From Candidatus Zixiibacteriota bacterium (GTDB taxonomy: Bacteria; Zixibacteria; MSB-5A5; GN15; PGXB01): a stretch of 37,894 bases of DNA. The translations under genes were made by a program, and so were the position numbers. How positions within the stretch are numbered: position 1 is the first letter of the stretch; each line of letters starts with the position of its first letter. The DNA lies in NCBI GenBank assembly GCA_040753495.1, contig JBFMEF010000128.1:1-37894 (forward strand), given 5' to 3'. This document shows, one piece after another, positions 7,570 through 16,625 of the stretch. Under the pieces are notes generated by a model, which saw only the letters and a list, made by a program, of their open reading frames with translations, was not told the DNA's origin and did no database searches.

Positions 7570-8868
7570 ATGTCGCACAGGTCATATTTAAGGTCCACCC
7601 CGATATCGCGGCGCACCTTCTTGACTATCAGCGCAGGTGCGGTCGCCGCACTTTCCGGAAATGACCTTTTTGGAGGAGAAATGAGCAAAGGAAGCACTAT
7701 CCTGATACTGGGGGGAGGTTTTGGCGGCATTGCCACCGCCTGGCATCTGCGGGGGGCTCTCTCATCAGAACATCAAGTAGTGGTTGTGAGTAAGACCCGT
7801 TCCTTCCAGGTTGGGGCGACCAAGACCTGGGTGATGCTGGGTCACGCCGCCGAGGAGAAAGTCAGTCGCTCTCTTGACGCCCTCGGCTCCCACGGGATTC
7901 GTCTTCTCCATACCGAAGTCGATAGAATCGACCTTTCCAATATGCAGGCGATAACCCGCGACAGTCGCCTCACTGCCGACTATATGGTGATTGCGCTGGG
8001 GGCGGAATTGGATATGAGCCTTATTCCGGGACTTTCCGGTGCCGCCGAGACTTTTTATACCCGCGAGGGGGCAATACGGCTAAGGGGAATTCTCAAGGAG
8101 TTCAAAGGAGGGCGAATTGCAATTATCATTCCTCGTCTTCCCTTTCAATGCCCCCCCGGTCCATATGAAACCGCTATGTTAATTGACTCTTATCTGGAAG
8201 GGCGCAATTTGAGGGGCAAATCGAGCATCGATATCTACACCGTCGAAAAAGCGCCGATGGGCACGGCCGGTCCGGAGATTGGGAAGTTCATCATTGGTCT
8301 TCTGGAGGAGCGCGGTATCGGTTTTCATCCGCAAAGCCAGATTCAGGAAGTTGACGGTTCGGGAAAGACGGTTCTGCTTGCCGACGGGACAAAAATCCCA
8401 TACGACCTGCTCATCGCCATCCCGCCCCATTCGGCGCCGCGGGCAGTACGGGAAAGCGGACTGGCGGCGCCATCCGGTTGGATTCCGGCCGACCCTATGA
8501 CTTTGGAATTGGCTAACTCACCCCGACCCGGGAAGATATATGCCATTGGGGATGTGGCATCAGTCCCCCTTCCCGGGCGTTTTGCCCCCGATGTTCCTTT
8601 GGTTTTGCCCAAAGCCGGCATATTTGCGGAGCGACAGGGCAGAGTGGTGGCCTCACGGATTGCCGCTGAGATTCTGGGGAACGGAAAGGGGGATAGTTTT
8701 GACGGAAAAGGATTCTGCTATATCGAGATTGGGGATGAGAAAGCGCTCCGGGGAGAAGGCTCCTTTTATGAGATGCCCCATCCCGTTATGAACCCCCGCA
8801 CTCCCGACCATATCCAGTTCGCCGAAAAGAAAGCCTGGGTCGAATCCTGGATGGCAACCTATTTGTAA
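7570..8868 (+). CDS. Sulfide:quinone-reductase-like FAD oxidoreductase with Tat-type signal
   Basis: 432 residues from ATG 7570. Residues 13-18 (S-R-R-T-F-L) followed by an Ala/Gly-rich hydrophobic stretch form a twin-arginine signal. The FAD-binding motif G-G-G-F-G-G is at 48-53. A G-D-V-A motif and a pattern of strands match the pyridine nucleotide-disulfide oxidoreductase superfamily, closest in feel to sulfide:quinone oxidoreductases and flavocytochrome c flavoproteins. A Cys in P-F-Q-C-P-P-G-P-Y-E is in the right area for a catalytic Cys. An in-frame ATG at 7681 (residue 38) has a strong GGAGGAG site, while ATG 7570 has none obvious, so a 395-residue cytoplasmic form is possible. The substrate is not proven. 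Confidence 0.75.
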   Translation: MSHRSYLRSTPISRRTFLTISAGAVAALSGNDLFGGEMSKGSTILILGGGFGGIATAWHLRGALSSEHQVVVVSKTRSFQVGATKTWVMLGHAAEEKVSRSLDALGSHGIRLLHTEVDRIDLSNMQAITRDSRLTADYMVIALGAELDMSLIPGLSGAAETFYTREGAIRLRGILKEFKGGRIAIIIPRLPFQCPPGPYETAMLIDSYLEGRNLRGKSSIDIYTVEKAPMGTAGPEIGKFIIGLLEERGIGFHPQSQIQEVDGSGKTVLLADGTKIPYDLLIAIPPHSAPRAVRESGLAAPSGWIPADPMTLELANSPRPGKIYAIGDVASVPLPGRFAPDVPLVLPKAGIFAERQGRVVASRIAAEILGNGKGDSFDGKGFCYIEIGDEKALRGEGSFYEMPHPVMNPRTPDHIQFAEKKAWVESWMATYL

Positions 8869-8954
8869 GTTCCTGTTTTCAGCTCACTATTTCAGTAGAA
8901 GTCGGTCCAAGACTTCCTCAATCGCTTGTAATCCGGCCTCTATTTATTTCCTTC

Positions 8955-8982
8955 TTGACAAAACGGATAATAATGGTATTCT
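8955..8982 (+). promoter_or_regulatory. Candidate sigma70 promoter for the secreted-protein operon
   Basis: TTGACA at 8955-8960 and TATTCT at 8977-8982 are separated by 16 bases. The downstream gene starts at 9092, giving a 5' leader of about 100 bases. The -35 is exact and the -10 matches four of six positions. I looked for a riboswitch in the leader and saw no convincing core. Confidence 0.45.
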
Positions 8983-9091
8983 TAAGTGATATTGTGTGAT
9001 ATAGATGAACAAAGTGTATAGGTACTGCGTCTTTCTTACTGATTAAAATATACCTCTTCACCGCAAGCCTCAAGCTGGGAGTAGAGCAACA

Positions 9092-9532
9092 ATGCGCCAT
9101 AATCGAGCACAAACCGCCTTCTTCTTCTGCCTGGCGGGTTTGATTTTTTTAATTGGCTCGGTCGCCCTGACCGCCGAGCCTGGCAGAACTCATTTTGTCG
9201 ACCTTGATGGGGATGGATTTGACGACAATGCGACCGACAGCGACAATGACGGTATTCCCGAATTCAGCAAGCAGCCATCATCCGGTTCTCAGGTATCTGA
9301 CAACGATTCCGATTTTAAATCTCTGGCCGATTTTTCCCTGCCCGGCTTGACCGCCACAGAAGAAACTTCTACCTCCGCAAAATTCAAAGGACTGCAATTT
9401 TCCGCCCGCTCTCTGATGCGCAACCGATGCAGTCTTGACTCTGATGCTGCTTTCGGTCCCGGAAACGGCATCGGGATGAGCAGTATGTCGGGAGGAATGG
9501 TCTGTGCCGGAGGAGTATGTCAACCTCGTTAA
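9092..9532 (+). CDS. Small secreted protein with calcium-loop motif and Gly/Met/Cys tail
   Basis: 146 residues with a signal peptide (about 8-29). Residues about 36-56 carry D-L-D-G-D-G and D-S-D-N-D-G-I-P stretches, resembling the Asp-rich calcium loops of thrombospondin type 3 or EF-hand-like repeats. The rest is Ser-rich and of low complexity. It ends in a Gly/Met/Ser-rich segment with a C-A-G-G-V-C pair near the C-terminus. The next gene starts inside its last 16 bases, implying coupled translation and a shared role with the outer-membrane barrel. The family is not recognised beyond the calcium-loop motif. It could be an envelope or surface-associated metal-binding protein. Confidence 0.75.
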   Translation: MRHNRAQTAFFFCLAGLIFLIGSVALTAEPGRTHFVDLDGDGFDDNATDSDNDGIPEFSKQPSSGSQVSDNDSDFKSLADFSLPGLTATEETSTSAKFKGLQFSARSLMRNRCSLDSDAAFGPGNGIGMSSMSGGMVCAGGVCQPR

Positions 9533-10662
9533 GAAGATTTCGAAAATATCTCTTTACGGTTCTGCTGACCGTATCGTCGGTTATTTTCGCCCTTGATGCC
9601 TCGGCCGACTTGAAAGTAGATTTCAGCAGCAGCGGCGGTTACACCGAAAATCTCCTGAGCGATTCCAGCGCCATTAAGGACTCCTATTCTACTGTTCGCG
9701 CTTCGATTAACTATTATCCCTTTTCCAAACTGGAATTGAACATAAATAACGGTTATACATATTATGGCAAAACCTCCGACCTGAGCAATTTTGTAGGCGG
9801 GGTCGGACTGCGCTTTATTCCGACAGCGGCCAATTCCCGCTTCTCACTTCTGGTCAACGGCGCCTTTTCATCCCAGGCTTACCGCGATTCTTATTCTCAA
9901 TTCAATACCGACAACTATGATTTCGGTCTCTCCTTAGGGTACCGTCTTTTTTCCCGCCTCCAACTCCGCAGTGGAGTCTCTTACAATTCGCTGATATATA
10001 CCAATTATGTGGGAGCCGACAAGAAGACTTTCAAGTTATTCGCCGGCTTCAATGCCACCCTTCCGGGAAATTTCAGCCTGGACGTTGAGTCCGGTTACGC
10101 GACCATGGGATATAAACGGATTCGGGAGTCTATCCGGTTCATATATATCTATAATCCCTTCACGCCGATAGATTCTTCCTGGACCGATGACCGCCTCAAA
10201 TCATTTTATATTTCACCTCGACTTTCACGCCAGCTCGGCGCCAAAACGGGGGTGAGCGTGATGTACACCTACCGCGATTTCTCTAATTTTGACGGCCGCG
10301 TTGTCTGGGGAATAGCCACTGGTTTTATCTCTCCCTGGGCGTCCATTTATGACGGGCAGGCTGTTTCGGCCACAGTCAAAACCTACCTTCTGCCGCATTT
10401 CATCACCAGTTTCGGCGCCGGATACTGGGATAAGAACTTCTTCACCACCGCCGAGAATGGAACCTATATAAGGGGTCGCGCCAAGCCGCGACGCGATTTT
10501 CAATCCCGCTTCTATTTCAGTCTGCAAAGACCAATTGTCTTTCGTTCCGGACTGATTCTGGAGCCGAATTTGCAGTTGGAGTACGGCGACAACCGCTCGA
10601 CGCACGGTCTCTACAATTACAATCTAACCGCCATTACTTTCGGATTAAATATCAGACTTTAG
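9517..10662 (+). CDS. Outer-membrane beta-barrel protein, function unknown
   Basis: 381 residues with a signal peptide (hydrophobic about 12-30, ending A-S-A-D). The mature part is almost entirely alternating beta strands rich in Tyr, Phe, Ser and Asn, with many S-x-G-Y-x pairs, and ends in F-G-L-N-I-R-L, typical of an outer-membrane barrel. The ATG lies within the end of the preceding gene, with GGAGG only three bases upstream, an unusually tight spacing that suggests translational coupling. It sits between two secreted proteins and may anchor or export them. No specific porin family is recognised. Confidence 0.75.
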   Translation: MSTSLRRFRKYLFTVLLTVSSVIFALDASADLKVDFSSSGGYTENLLSDSSAIKDSYSTVRASINYYPFSKLELNINNGYTYYGKTSDLSNFVGGVGLRFIPTAANSRFSLLVNGAFSSQAYRDSYSQFNTDNYDFGLSLGYRLFSRLQLRSGVSYNSLIYTNYVGADKKTFKLFAGFNATLPGNFSLDVESGYATMGYKRIRESIRFIYIYNPFTPIDSSWTDDRLKSFYISPRLSRQLGAKTGVSVMYTYRDFSNFDGRVVWGIATGFISPWASIYDGQAVSATVKTYLLPHFITSFGAGYWDKNFFTTAENGTYIRGRAKPRRDFQSRFYFSLQRPIVFRSGLILEPNLQLEYGDNRSTHGLYNYNLTAITFGLNIRL

Positions 10663-10707
10663 AGGTAATTTGAACCAATGCAAAAATCAACATGTGAGGG
10701 AAGGGCG

Positions 10708-12084
10708 ATGACTTTCAAACTTGCAACTTGGCTTCCTACCGCCATCCTCTGTCTCCTTCTGTCAGCCGCAGCCGTGGTGGCGGAAGAAAACTACTGTCTG
10801 GCAAGACCGCGTCTGGCATTTGAGCCGGCGCCGCCGCTGGTGGAGCTTCTGGCGGAAACTATGGGGCATCCCAATTATCAGGGACGTCTGCGCATTTATG
10901 TCGCGGAGCCGCTGTCCCGCTGGGAGGCGTATGACTATCAGCCGTATCATTACGGCTTCCTTGATTTCGCCCTCGATATCCCGCTTTCGCTGGCGTACGA
11001 CGAATCTCGTGCCGATACGATTCGCTGGGACGGCAATGCCGCCGGATTTAACAATCTCTCGGCCAATAATCTGATTGTGATAGCGGCCATTTTCAATGGC
11101 GCCGGGTACACCGCATATTCATATTCCGGTTATCCCTTCACCGCCTACAATGTCGATGCCGCGGCAGCCGCCAAAATCGATAGCCAGTGGAGCAACACGG
11201 TCAACGCCAACTACTCCCATACTGTTTTTATCGAAGAAGGCACCGGCACCTGGTGTCCATACTGTCCGCCTATGAGAGACGCTCTGAGCCAGATTTACGA
11301 ATCGCAACAGTATCCTATGTTTTTCGTGGCGATGGTGGAAGACATGAACGCCAAAGCCCAAGCCCGGGTCTTTAATGACTACAATATTGGCGCTTTCCCC
11401 TCGGCTTTTTTTGACGGCGGGTACCGCGTCTATGTCAACGGCGACCCCTTTCCTTCTCAGTACATTCAGCGGATTGCCCAGTGCGGCGCTCGCGATGCGC
11501 ATCGCTTCGATCTCTCCGTCTCAATGGACTGGGTCAGCGCCGGTGTCATTGATGTCGGTTATGTTCTTACCAATCGGGAAATAATCAATACCAAGCCGAC
11601 CACGCCTGAAACTCCCACCGGGATAGCGCAAGGCGCCATAAATAAACCATACAGTTTCAAGACAGTTGGCGACGACCCCGATGGGGACCGTCTGGAGTAC
11701 CGCTTTTACTGGCAGTCGGGCGACACCTCGGGCTGGTATGGAATGCATAATCCCCTGGACACCTGCACGGCGTCGCACTCCTGGGGTGCTACCGGCATTC
11801 AGTATGTAGCGGTGCAGTCACGTGACGAATATGGCATGCTCAGCAACTGGTCATCCACCAAGCAGGTTCAAATTTTTCCATATGTTGCCGGTGACGCCAA
11901 CGGGAACGGGACGGTCAATATTCTCGATGCCACCTCCATCATTTCATATCTTTATAAGCAGGGTCCTGCGCCCAATCCGCTGGAAGCGGGAAACGCTAAC
12001 GGAGTCGGTGTCATTAATATTCTGGATGCCACCTACCTGATAAGTTATCTTTACAAAAGCGGTATGCCGCCGGTTTATTTGTAA
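10708..12084 (+). CDS. Secreted thioredoxin-fold protein with dockerin-like C-terminal repeats
   Basis: 458 residues from ATG 10708, chosen because AGGGAAGGG precedes it and it begins directly with a signal peptide (MTFKLATWLPT...). An in-frame ATG at 10678 would add ten residues. A redox-like C-P-Y-C-P motif follows an E-E-G-T-G-T-W stretch, as in Omp28/thioredoxin-like secreted domains. A beta-rich, Ig-like segment comes next. The last 60 residues are two dockerin type I-like repeats (G-D-A-N-G-N-G...N-I-L-D and a weaker copy), each followed by Y-L-Y-K. The second loop has N and V where the first has D and N, so it may bind calcium poorly. It is the last gene before the terminator at 12103. 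Confidence 0.8.
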   Translation: MTFKLATWLPTAILCLLLSAAAVVAEENYCLARPRLAFEPAPPLVELLAETMGHPNYQGRLRIYVAEPLSRWEAYDYQPYHYGFLDFALDIPLSLAYDESRADTIRWDGNAAGFNNLSANNLIVIAAIFNGAGYTAYSYSGYPFTAYNVDAAAAAKIDSQWSNTVNANYSHTVFIEEGTGTWCPYCPPMRDALSQIYESQQYPMFFVAMVEDMNAKAQARVFNDYNIGAFPSAFFDGGYRVYVNGDPFPSQYIQRIAQCGARDAHRFDLSVSMDWVSAGVIDVGYVLTNREIINTKPTTPETPTGIAQGAINKPYSFKTVGDDPDGDRLEYRFYWQSGDTSGWYGMHNPLDTCTASHSWGATGIQYVAVQSRDEYGMLSNWSSTKQVQIFPYVAGDANGNGTVNILDATSIISYLYKQGPAPNPLEAGNANGVGVINILDATYLISYLYKSGMPPVYL

Positions 12085-12102
12085 GCCGAATTTTGAGATA
12101 TA

Positions 12103-12137
12103 AAAAGGGGAGCATCGATTTCCGATGCTCCCCTTTT
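12103..12137. terminator. Bidirectional Rho-independent terminator
   Basis: A perfect 15-base inverted repeat, AAAAGGGGAGCATCG at 12103-12117 and CGATGCTCCCCTTTT at 12123-12137, has a five-base loop. The stem is flanked by A-runs on one side and T-runs on the other, so it can act in both directions. It lies between the convergent ends of the dockerin-tailed gene (stop at 12084) and the exported protein gene on the minus strand (stop at 12183). Confidence 0.92.
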
Positions 12138-12182
12138 CTTATTAACCCAGAGGGAGGCGATATGGAGGCAGGCTATCTCCGT

Positions 12183-12836
12183 TTATCCCCGCTCTTTTGC
12201 CTTCCCTTTCGATTTTTCCTTTTGCTTGTCGGAGGAGTCTTTTCCCTTATTCTTCTCCTTCTTGTTCCCTTCGCTCTTGGCTTTCTTGATTTCCTTATGA
12301 ATGGCGACAAAATTCTTGCCTTCGCCGCGCCATTTGATTACCTGCTCCGGCGATAGTTTGTAATATTCCGACGCCAGACGAAGGTTGACCAGATTGATTA
12401 TATCGACGTCATTGAGAACGATGGTTCCCCAGCGCGACTTCTCCCGATTGCGGAAATGCCCCAGTGCCCGGCCATAGGGCGGGCCCGGGTCTTCCTTAAC
12501 CTTTACATAATAAATTTCCGGACTCAGCTTGAAATGCAATGTTATATCCATCCAGGGTCGACCGAGAAGGCGCATGTCGATAATTATTGAGGGATGAACA
12601 TCGGCTTTTCGGGCGATATAGAAGATAACCGGGAGCTCCTCGTCGGGAATTCTTTTCTCTCGCGCCGCTATAATCTCTTTGTCCGGCACACGGTAATGGT
12701 CACCAACCGCAAGATAGAAGCTCTTTAATCCGTCATCATCGGCCGTTATGCCGAAGCTGACATCGGCGTTTATACCAGATGACAATAAGGGAATCAGCAC
12801 CAGGTTAAAAAGGGCGGAAACGAATAATCTGCGCAT
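12183..12836 (-). CDS. Exported hypothetical protein with lysine-rich tail
   Basis: 217 residues, with AAGGAG six bases before the ATG. A signal peptide (about 1-24, ending I-N-A-D) precedes a folded region (about 25-180) with mixed strands and helices. The final 35 residues are almost all Lys, Glu, Gly and Ser (KKEKNKGKD-like). The protein would be periplasmic or cell-surface, and the basic tail could contact lipopolysaccharide, peptidoglycan or nucleic acid. I do not recognise the family. Its start faces csaA, so the 160 bases between them must hold two divergent promoters. A TATAAT-like sequence is visible there, but I cannot assign a -35 with confidence. Confidence 0.75.
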   Translation of the reverse strand: MRRLFVSALFNLVLIPLLSSGINADVSFGITADDDGLKSFYLAVGDHYRVPDKEIIAAREKRIPDEELPVIFYIARKADVHPSIIIDMRLLGRPWMDITLHFKLSPEIYYVKVKEDPGPPYGRALGHFRNREKSRWGTIVLNDVDIINLVNLRLASEYYKLSPEQVIKWRGEGKNFVAIHKEIKKAKSEGNKKEKNKGKDSSDKQKEKSKGKAKERG

Positions 12837-12996
12837 CTCTTGCTCCTTATAGTAGAACGAATTTTGCAGAACCGGCGACTTCGATATTGGTCTTAAAGGT
12901 CACTGTCATATATATTATATCGGTATCGTTCGACCTCGATTGGAGGAAAATATGAAGATTCTTAATAAATTGTAACTCATTGTAATTGGAGAAGTT

Positions 12997-13341
12997 ATGG
13001 AAAAATCCGGGACTATTTCCTGGGATGATTTTGCCCGCTTGGAACTGCGCGCCGGCACCGTGGTGCGGGTGGAGGACTTTCCCCAGGCGCACAAACCGGC
13101 ATACAAACTCTGGGTCGATTTGGGCGACCTGGGAATCCGCCAATCAAGCGCTCAACTGACAAAACTGTATAAAAAGGAAGACCTGATAGGACGTCAGGTA
13201 ATAGCCGTTACCAACTTTGCCCCGAAGAACATTGCCGGCTTCAAATCAGAACTGCTGGTGACCGGATTTGTCTTTGACAATGGCGATGTGGTCCTGGCAC
13301 AGCCGGAGAGAAAGGTTCCCAACGGGAGTCTTCTGGCTTAG
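12997..13341 (+). CDS. csaA: CsaA-type tRNA-binding-domain protein
   Basis: 114 residues, the usual length for CsaA. It starts after GGAGAAGTT. The fold is a single OB-type tRNA-binding domain like that of methionyl-tRNA synthetase C-termini. Visible signatures are W-D-D-F-A-R-L-E-L-R-A-G-T near the N-terminus, Q-S-S-A-Q-L-T mid-protein, and V-A-V-T-N-F-A-P-K with a final V-P-N-G-S-L-L-A. CsaA is a homodimeric protein with proposed chaperone or export-related roles; RNA binding is inferred from the fold. It appears monocistronic: the next gene, for haemerythrin, starts 114 bases on with its own binding site. Confidence 0.9.
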   Translation: MEKSGTISWDDFARLELRAGTVVRVEDFPQAHKPAYKLWVDLGDLGIRQSSAQLTKLYKKEDLIGRQVIAVTNFAPKNIAGFKSELLVTGFVFDNGDVVLAQPERKVPNGSLLA

Positions 13342-13455
13342 GCGCGGCGGTCGACCGAATCCTCATTTTTTAAGCAAGACTTTCCGATATATCAGATATT
13401 GCGGCTAACTGCGCTCATTTCTGATTAGACGGGGCTTAGAAGAGGAGACGAGATT

Positions 13456-13866
13456 GTGGCGTTCGTCAAATGGGTAAAGGATTTCAGCATCGAGGTCGTC
13501 GGTATCGACAATCAGCACAAGCGAATGGTCAGCATGATCAACCGGTTACACAAGTCAATCCCGGCCGGGGCAGTGGATTCGGAAATTGACCTGGTATTGA
13601 AATCGCTGGTCGATTATACGCAATACCATTTTGCCGCTGAAGAAGAGTTGATGCAAGAGATACAGTTTCCGGATTATCAGCGGCATCGGCGATTGCATCT
13701 TGACCTGACGGCGCAGGTGACCGACATGATGGTCACCCTTAAGCATGGAAAAGAGCTGACGGTATTTGAGCTGATTACATTCTTGAAGAGATGGTTAGTA
13801 GAGCATATAATCAAAGAAGACCGAAAGATTGGCGATGCCATCGCTGCCAGAGTCGGGAATGCTTAG
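13456..13866 (+). CDS. Bacteriohaemerythrin
   Basis: 136 residues from a GTG with GAGGAG upstream. It is a four-helix haemerythrin with all diiron ligands in place: His21 (D-N-Q-H), His58 and Glu62 (Y-H-F-A-A-E-E), His77 and His81 (R-H-R-R-L-H), His117 and Asp122 (E-H-I-I-K-E-D). Haemerythrins bind O2 reversibly at a non-haem diiron site and are used by micro-aerobic bacteria for O2 storage, delivery or sensing. There is no attached signalling domain, so this is a stand-alone soluble form. It fits the low-oxygen, cytochrome-rich character of the window. Confidence 0.93.
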   Translation: MAFVKWVKDFSIEVVGIDNQHKRMVSMINRLHKSIPAGAVDSEIDLVLKSLVDYTQYHFAAEEELMQEIQFPDYQRHRRLHLDLTAQVTDMMVTLKHGKELTVFELITFLKRWLVEHIIKEDRKIGDAIAARVGNA

Positions 13867-13931
13867 TAGTCGAATCAAATGAGATAGCTCTTGCCCTGGC
13901 CGATTGCGCTTCGACTGGCCGTCTTACCTTA

Positions 13932-16625
13932 TCAGGCAATTTCCTTTTCGACTTCCACCGTGGAATCGGTCGGGTCGATAGCGATTTTGAATCCCCTTTT
14001 TTCGAAAACCGAAATCATGGGGCGATTGTCGGCGGTGGTCTGCGCCACGATTTTTTTGAGCTTCCACTTGCGGGCGACATCCATGCAGTAATCGGTCAGC
14101 ATACTCCCCAACTCTTTTTTCTGCCAGGCATCGGCGATTAGAACCGCATATTCGACCGTCTCATGCTCGGGGTCGGCAATCAGGCGCCCCACTCCCAGAA
14201 GTTTCCGTTCCCCTTTCTCTTCAGTCTCGGCGACAATCGCGATTTCGCGGTCATAATCGATATAGCAGAAGCGGGTGGCGACTTCATGCGAATTCCAATG
14301 GAATGAATAGCGGAATCGGGAATAAATGGTTTCTTTGGAGCAGGAGGCAAGAAGCGCCATCCAGAGCGGCTCATCTTCCGGTTTAATAGGTCTGAATGTC
14401 ACTTCCGTGCCGTCTTTTAAATTGATTTTTTTCAGATATTTTTCAGGGTAAGGACGAAGAGCCAAATGGGAATATGGTTCAATCTCCTTTCCGAATATCT
14501 CCAGGTCTATAACCACGCGGGCATCCAGGGCGATTATTTCCTGGGGTGAGGCCATAAGCGGGTTTATATCCAGCTCTTTTATTTCCGGATAGTCGGCGGC
14601 AAGGTACGATAGGCGAACCAGTACTTCTACCAGTTCATCGATATTGACTGCCGGCCGTCCCCGATAACCATTCAGCAAGGGCCATATCTTGAGCGACTCG
14701 AGCATCCGCCGCGCCAGACGTTCATTGAGAGGCGGGAATCCGAGACTCTTGTCTCCCAGAAGTTCGGCGGTTATACCGCCCATTCCGACCAGCATAACGG
14801 TTCCAAAGACCGGGTCTTTCTTAATGCCGGCGATTAACTCGACCGAGTCGCGAATGTCAATCATAGGCTGAACTGTTACGCCTTCAATGCGCGCTTGAGG
14901 CCTCTGGCTTTTGGCCGCAGCAACAATCTTCTCGAAAGCGGCGCGGACCATCACCTCATCATCGAGATTGAGCGCCACTCCGCCGACATCAGTTTTATGG
15001 GTAATATCCGGAGAGAAAATTTTGAGAACCACCGGGTAGCCGATTTTATTGGCAATCCGCACCGCGTCATCGGATGTCGCCGCCGGCAGGGGTCGAGTCG
15101 TGGCAATGCCGTAAGATTCCAGTAGCGATTTGGAGACTTCTTCAGACAAGATTTCATTTCTTCCAAAATGCTTGGCGACAAAAGCCTCCCGATTCTTTTC
15201 CCGGTCGGCAAGAAACTGAATGTTGATATCCCGGGGAGTTTCATACAGAATTTCCAGATTCCGGCCATATTCGACCAGCGTCATGAATGCCCGTACCGCC
15301 TGCTCCGGGGTTTGATAGGTAGGCACGCCGCTATCGATAAGAATCTGAATTCCCTCCCGCATCGAGCCGCCCCCCAACCATGCCGCCAGAATCGGTTTTT
15401 TAGATTCCATCGCCAGTTTTCCGACCACTCTGGCCGTGGCGGCAGGATTGGTCATCGCCTGCGGAGTCAGAATAACCAGCGCGGCATCGACCCCGAAATC
15501 ATCCAGCATAATCTGCATTGCCTTCTCAATCCGTTTGGAGTTGGTGTCTCCCAGGACATCGACCGGGTTTCGATGTGACCAGGCCGCCGGGAGCGTCTCG
15601 TTCAGTCTGGCAATGGTCTCATCCGCAAGAACTGCCAGACTTCCCTTCTCCTGAATCAAGGCATCAGTCGCCATCACCCCCGGTCCGCCGGCGTTGGTGA
15701 TAATTCCCAATCTTGAGCCGCGAGCGACTTTGTTGCGACCCAGAAGTTCGGCGCAGTCGAAGATCTCCCCGATATCATAGACCCTTGTTACTCCGACCCG
15801 CTGAAAGGCGGCGTCAAAGACAGCATCTTCCGATGCCATCGCTCCGGTGTGGGAGGCGGCGACCTGCGCCGATTCCGGGAATCGTCCCGCCTTATACGCC
15901 AGTATCGGTTTGGTTCGGGCGAAAGCGCGCGCCGCCGTCATAAAGCGTCGCGCAAAACTTATCGACTCGATATAAAGAATTATCGCCTTGGTGTTGATAT
16001 CCTCGCCGAAATAGTCAATCAGGTCGCCGAAGCCGACATCGAGGGTATTCCCGATAGAGATAAAATGAGAAAATCCGATTTTTCCTTCAATCGCCCAATC
16101 GAGAACCGACGTGCACAGCGCGCCCGATTGCGAAATAAAGGCGACATTTCCGGCTCTGGGCATACCGGAAGCAAAACTGACATTCAATTTCAGGCCGGGG
16201 ACAATAAAGCCGAGGCAATTGGGACCGATAATCCGCATACCGTCAAACTTAGCCGCTTCCCGGCTGACCTGCTCTTCCAGCGCCCGCCCGACAGGACCGG
16301 TCTCCTTGAATCCCGCGGACATAATAATCACTCCCCGAATTCCGGCTTGGCCCGCTTCTCTAACCGCCTGAGGGACCTCTTCTGCCGGAGTGCAGATTAC
16401 CGCCAGGTCGGGGACTTTAGGGAGCGATTTAACGTTCGGGTAGCATTGAATTCCCAGCACCGCTTCGCTTTCGGGATTGACCGGATAAACGACTCCGCGA
16501 AATCCGCCGCCTACCAGGTTGCTCAGAACTTTTCCCCCGACGCTGTTGGGATTGATGGTGACGCCGAGCAGGGCAATGCGCCTGGGGTTGAAGATGCGGT
16601 CGAGGCTGTTTATTCGTTCTGCCAT
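13932..16625 (-). CDS. Acyl-CoA synthetase (NDP-forming)-type protein fused to GNAT acetyltransferase (Pat-like)
   Basis: 897 residues from ATG 16625, which has GGAG nine bases upstream. A GTG three codons earlier sits too close to that site. Domain order: CoA-binding Rossmann (about 10-135), succinyl-CoA-ligase-like flavodoxin domains (about 150-460) with the S-H-T-G-A phospho-histidine motif near residue 259, an ATP-grasp lobe (about 490-700), and a C-terminal GNAT acetyltransferase (about 730-890). This architecture is that of bacterial lysine acetyltransferases of the Pat/PatZ/YfiQ type, which acetylate and silence acyl-CoA synthetases. Some homologues are instead ADP-forming acetyl-CoA synthetases, so catalysis by the N-terminal part remains possible. 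It is transcribed alone. Confidence 0.88.
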   Translation of the reverse strand: MAERINSLDRIFNPRRIALLGVTINPNSVGGKVLSNLVGGGFRGVVYPVNPESEAVLGIQCYPNVKSLPKVPDLAVICTPAEEVPQAVREAGQAGIRGVIIMSAGFKETGPVGRALEEQVSREAAKFDGMRIIGPNCLGFIVPGLKLNVSFASGMPRAGNVAFISQSGALCTSVLDWAIEGKIGFSHFISIGNTLDVGFGDLIDYFGEDINTKAIILYIESISFARRFMTAARAFARTKPILAYKAGRFPESAQVAASHTGAMASEDAVFDAAFQRVGVTRVYDIGEIFDCAELLGRNKVARGSRLGIITNAGGPGVMATDALIQEKGSLAVLADETIARLNETLPAAWSHRNPVDVLGDTNSKRIEKAMQIMLDDFGVDAALVILTPQAMTNPAATARVVGKLAMESKKPILAAWLGGGSMREGIQILIDSGVPTYQTPEQAVRAFMTLVEYGRNLEILYETPRDINIQFLADREKNREAFVAKHFGRNEILSEEVSKSLLESYGIATTRPLPAATSDDAVRIANKIGYPVVLKIFSPDITHKTDVGGVALNLDDEVMVRAAFEKIVAAAKSQRPQARIEGVTVQPMIDIRDSVELIAGIKKDPVFGTVMLVGMGGITAELLGDKSLGFPPLNERLARRMLESLKIWPLLNGYRGRPAVNIDELVEVLVRLSYLAADYPEIKELDINPLMASPQEIIALDARVVIDLEIFGKEIEPYSHLALRPYPEKYLKKINLKDGTEVTFRPIKPEDEPLWMALLASCSKETIYSRFRYSFHWNSHEVATRFCYIDYDREIAIVAETEEKGERKLLGVGRLIADPEHETVEYAVLIADAWQKKELGSMLTDYCMDVARKWKLKKIVAQTTADNRPMISVFEKRGFKIAIDPTDSTVEVEKEIA

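Noticed and set aside
7363-7578. 71-residue frame before the flavoprotein gene
   Set aside because: No recognised motif, and it overlaps the flavoprotein start on the opposite strand; base composition does not support a gene.
8984-9091. Possible c-di-GMP riboswitch in the leader (GCAAGCCTC-like stretch)
   Set aside because: The preceding AGGGCAAACC core and stem pairing are missing.
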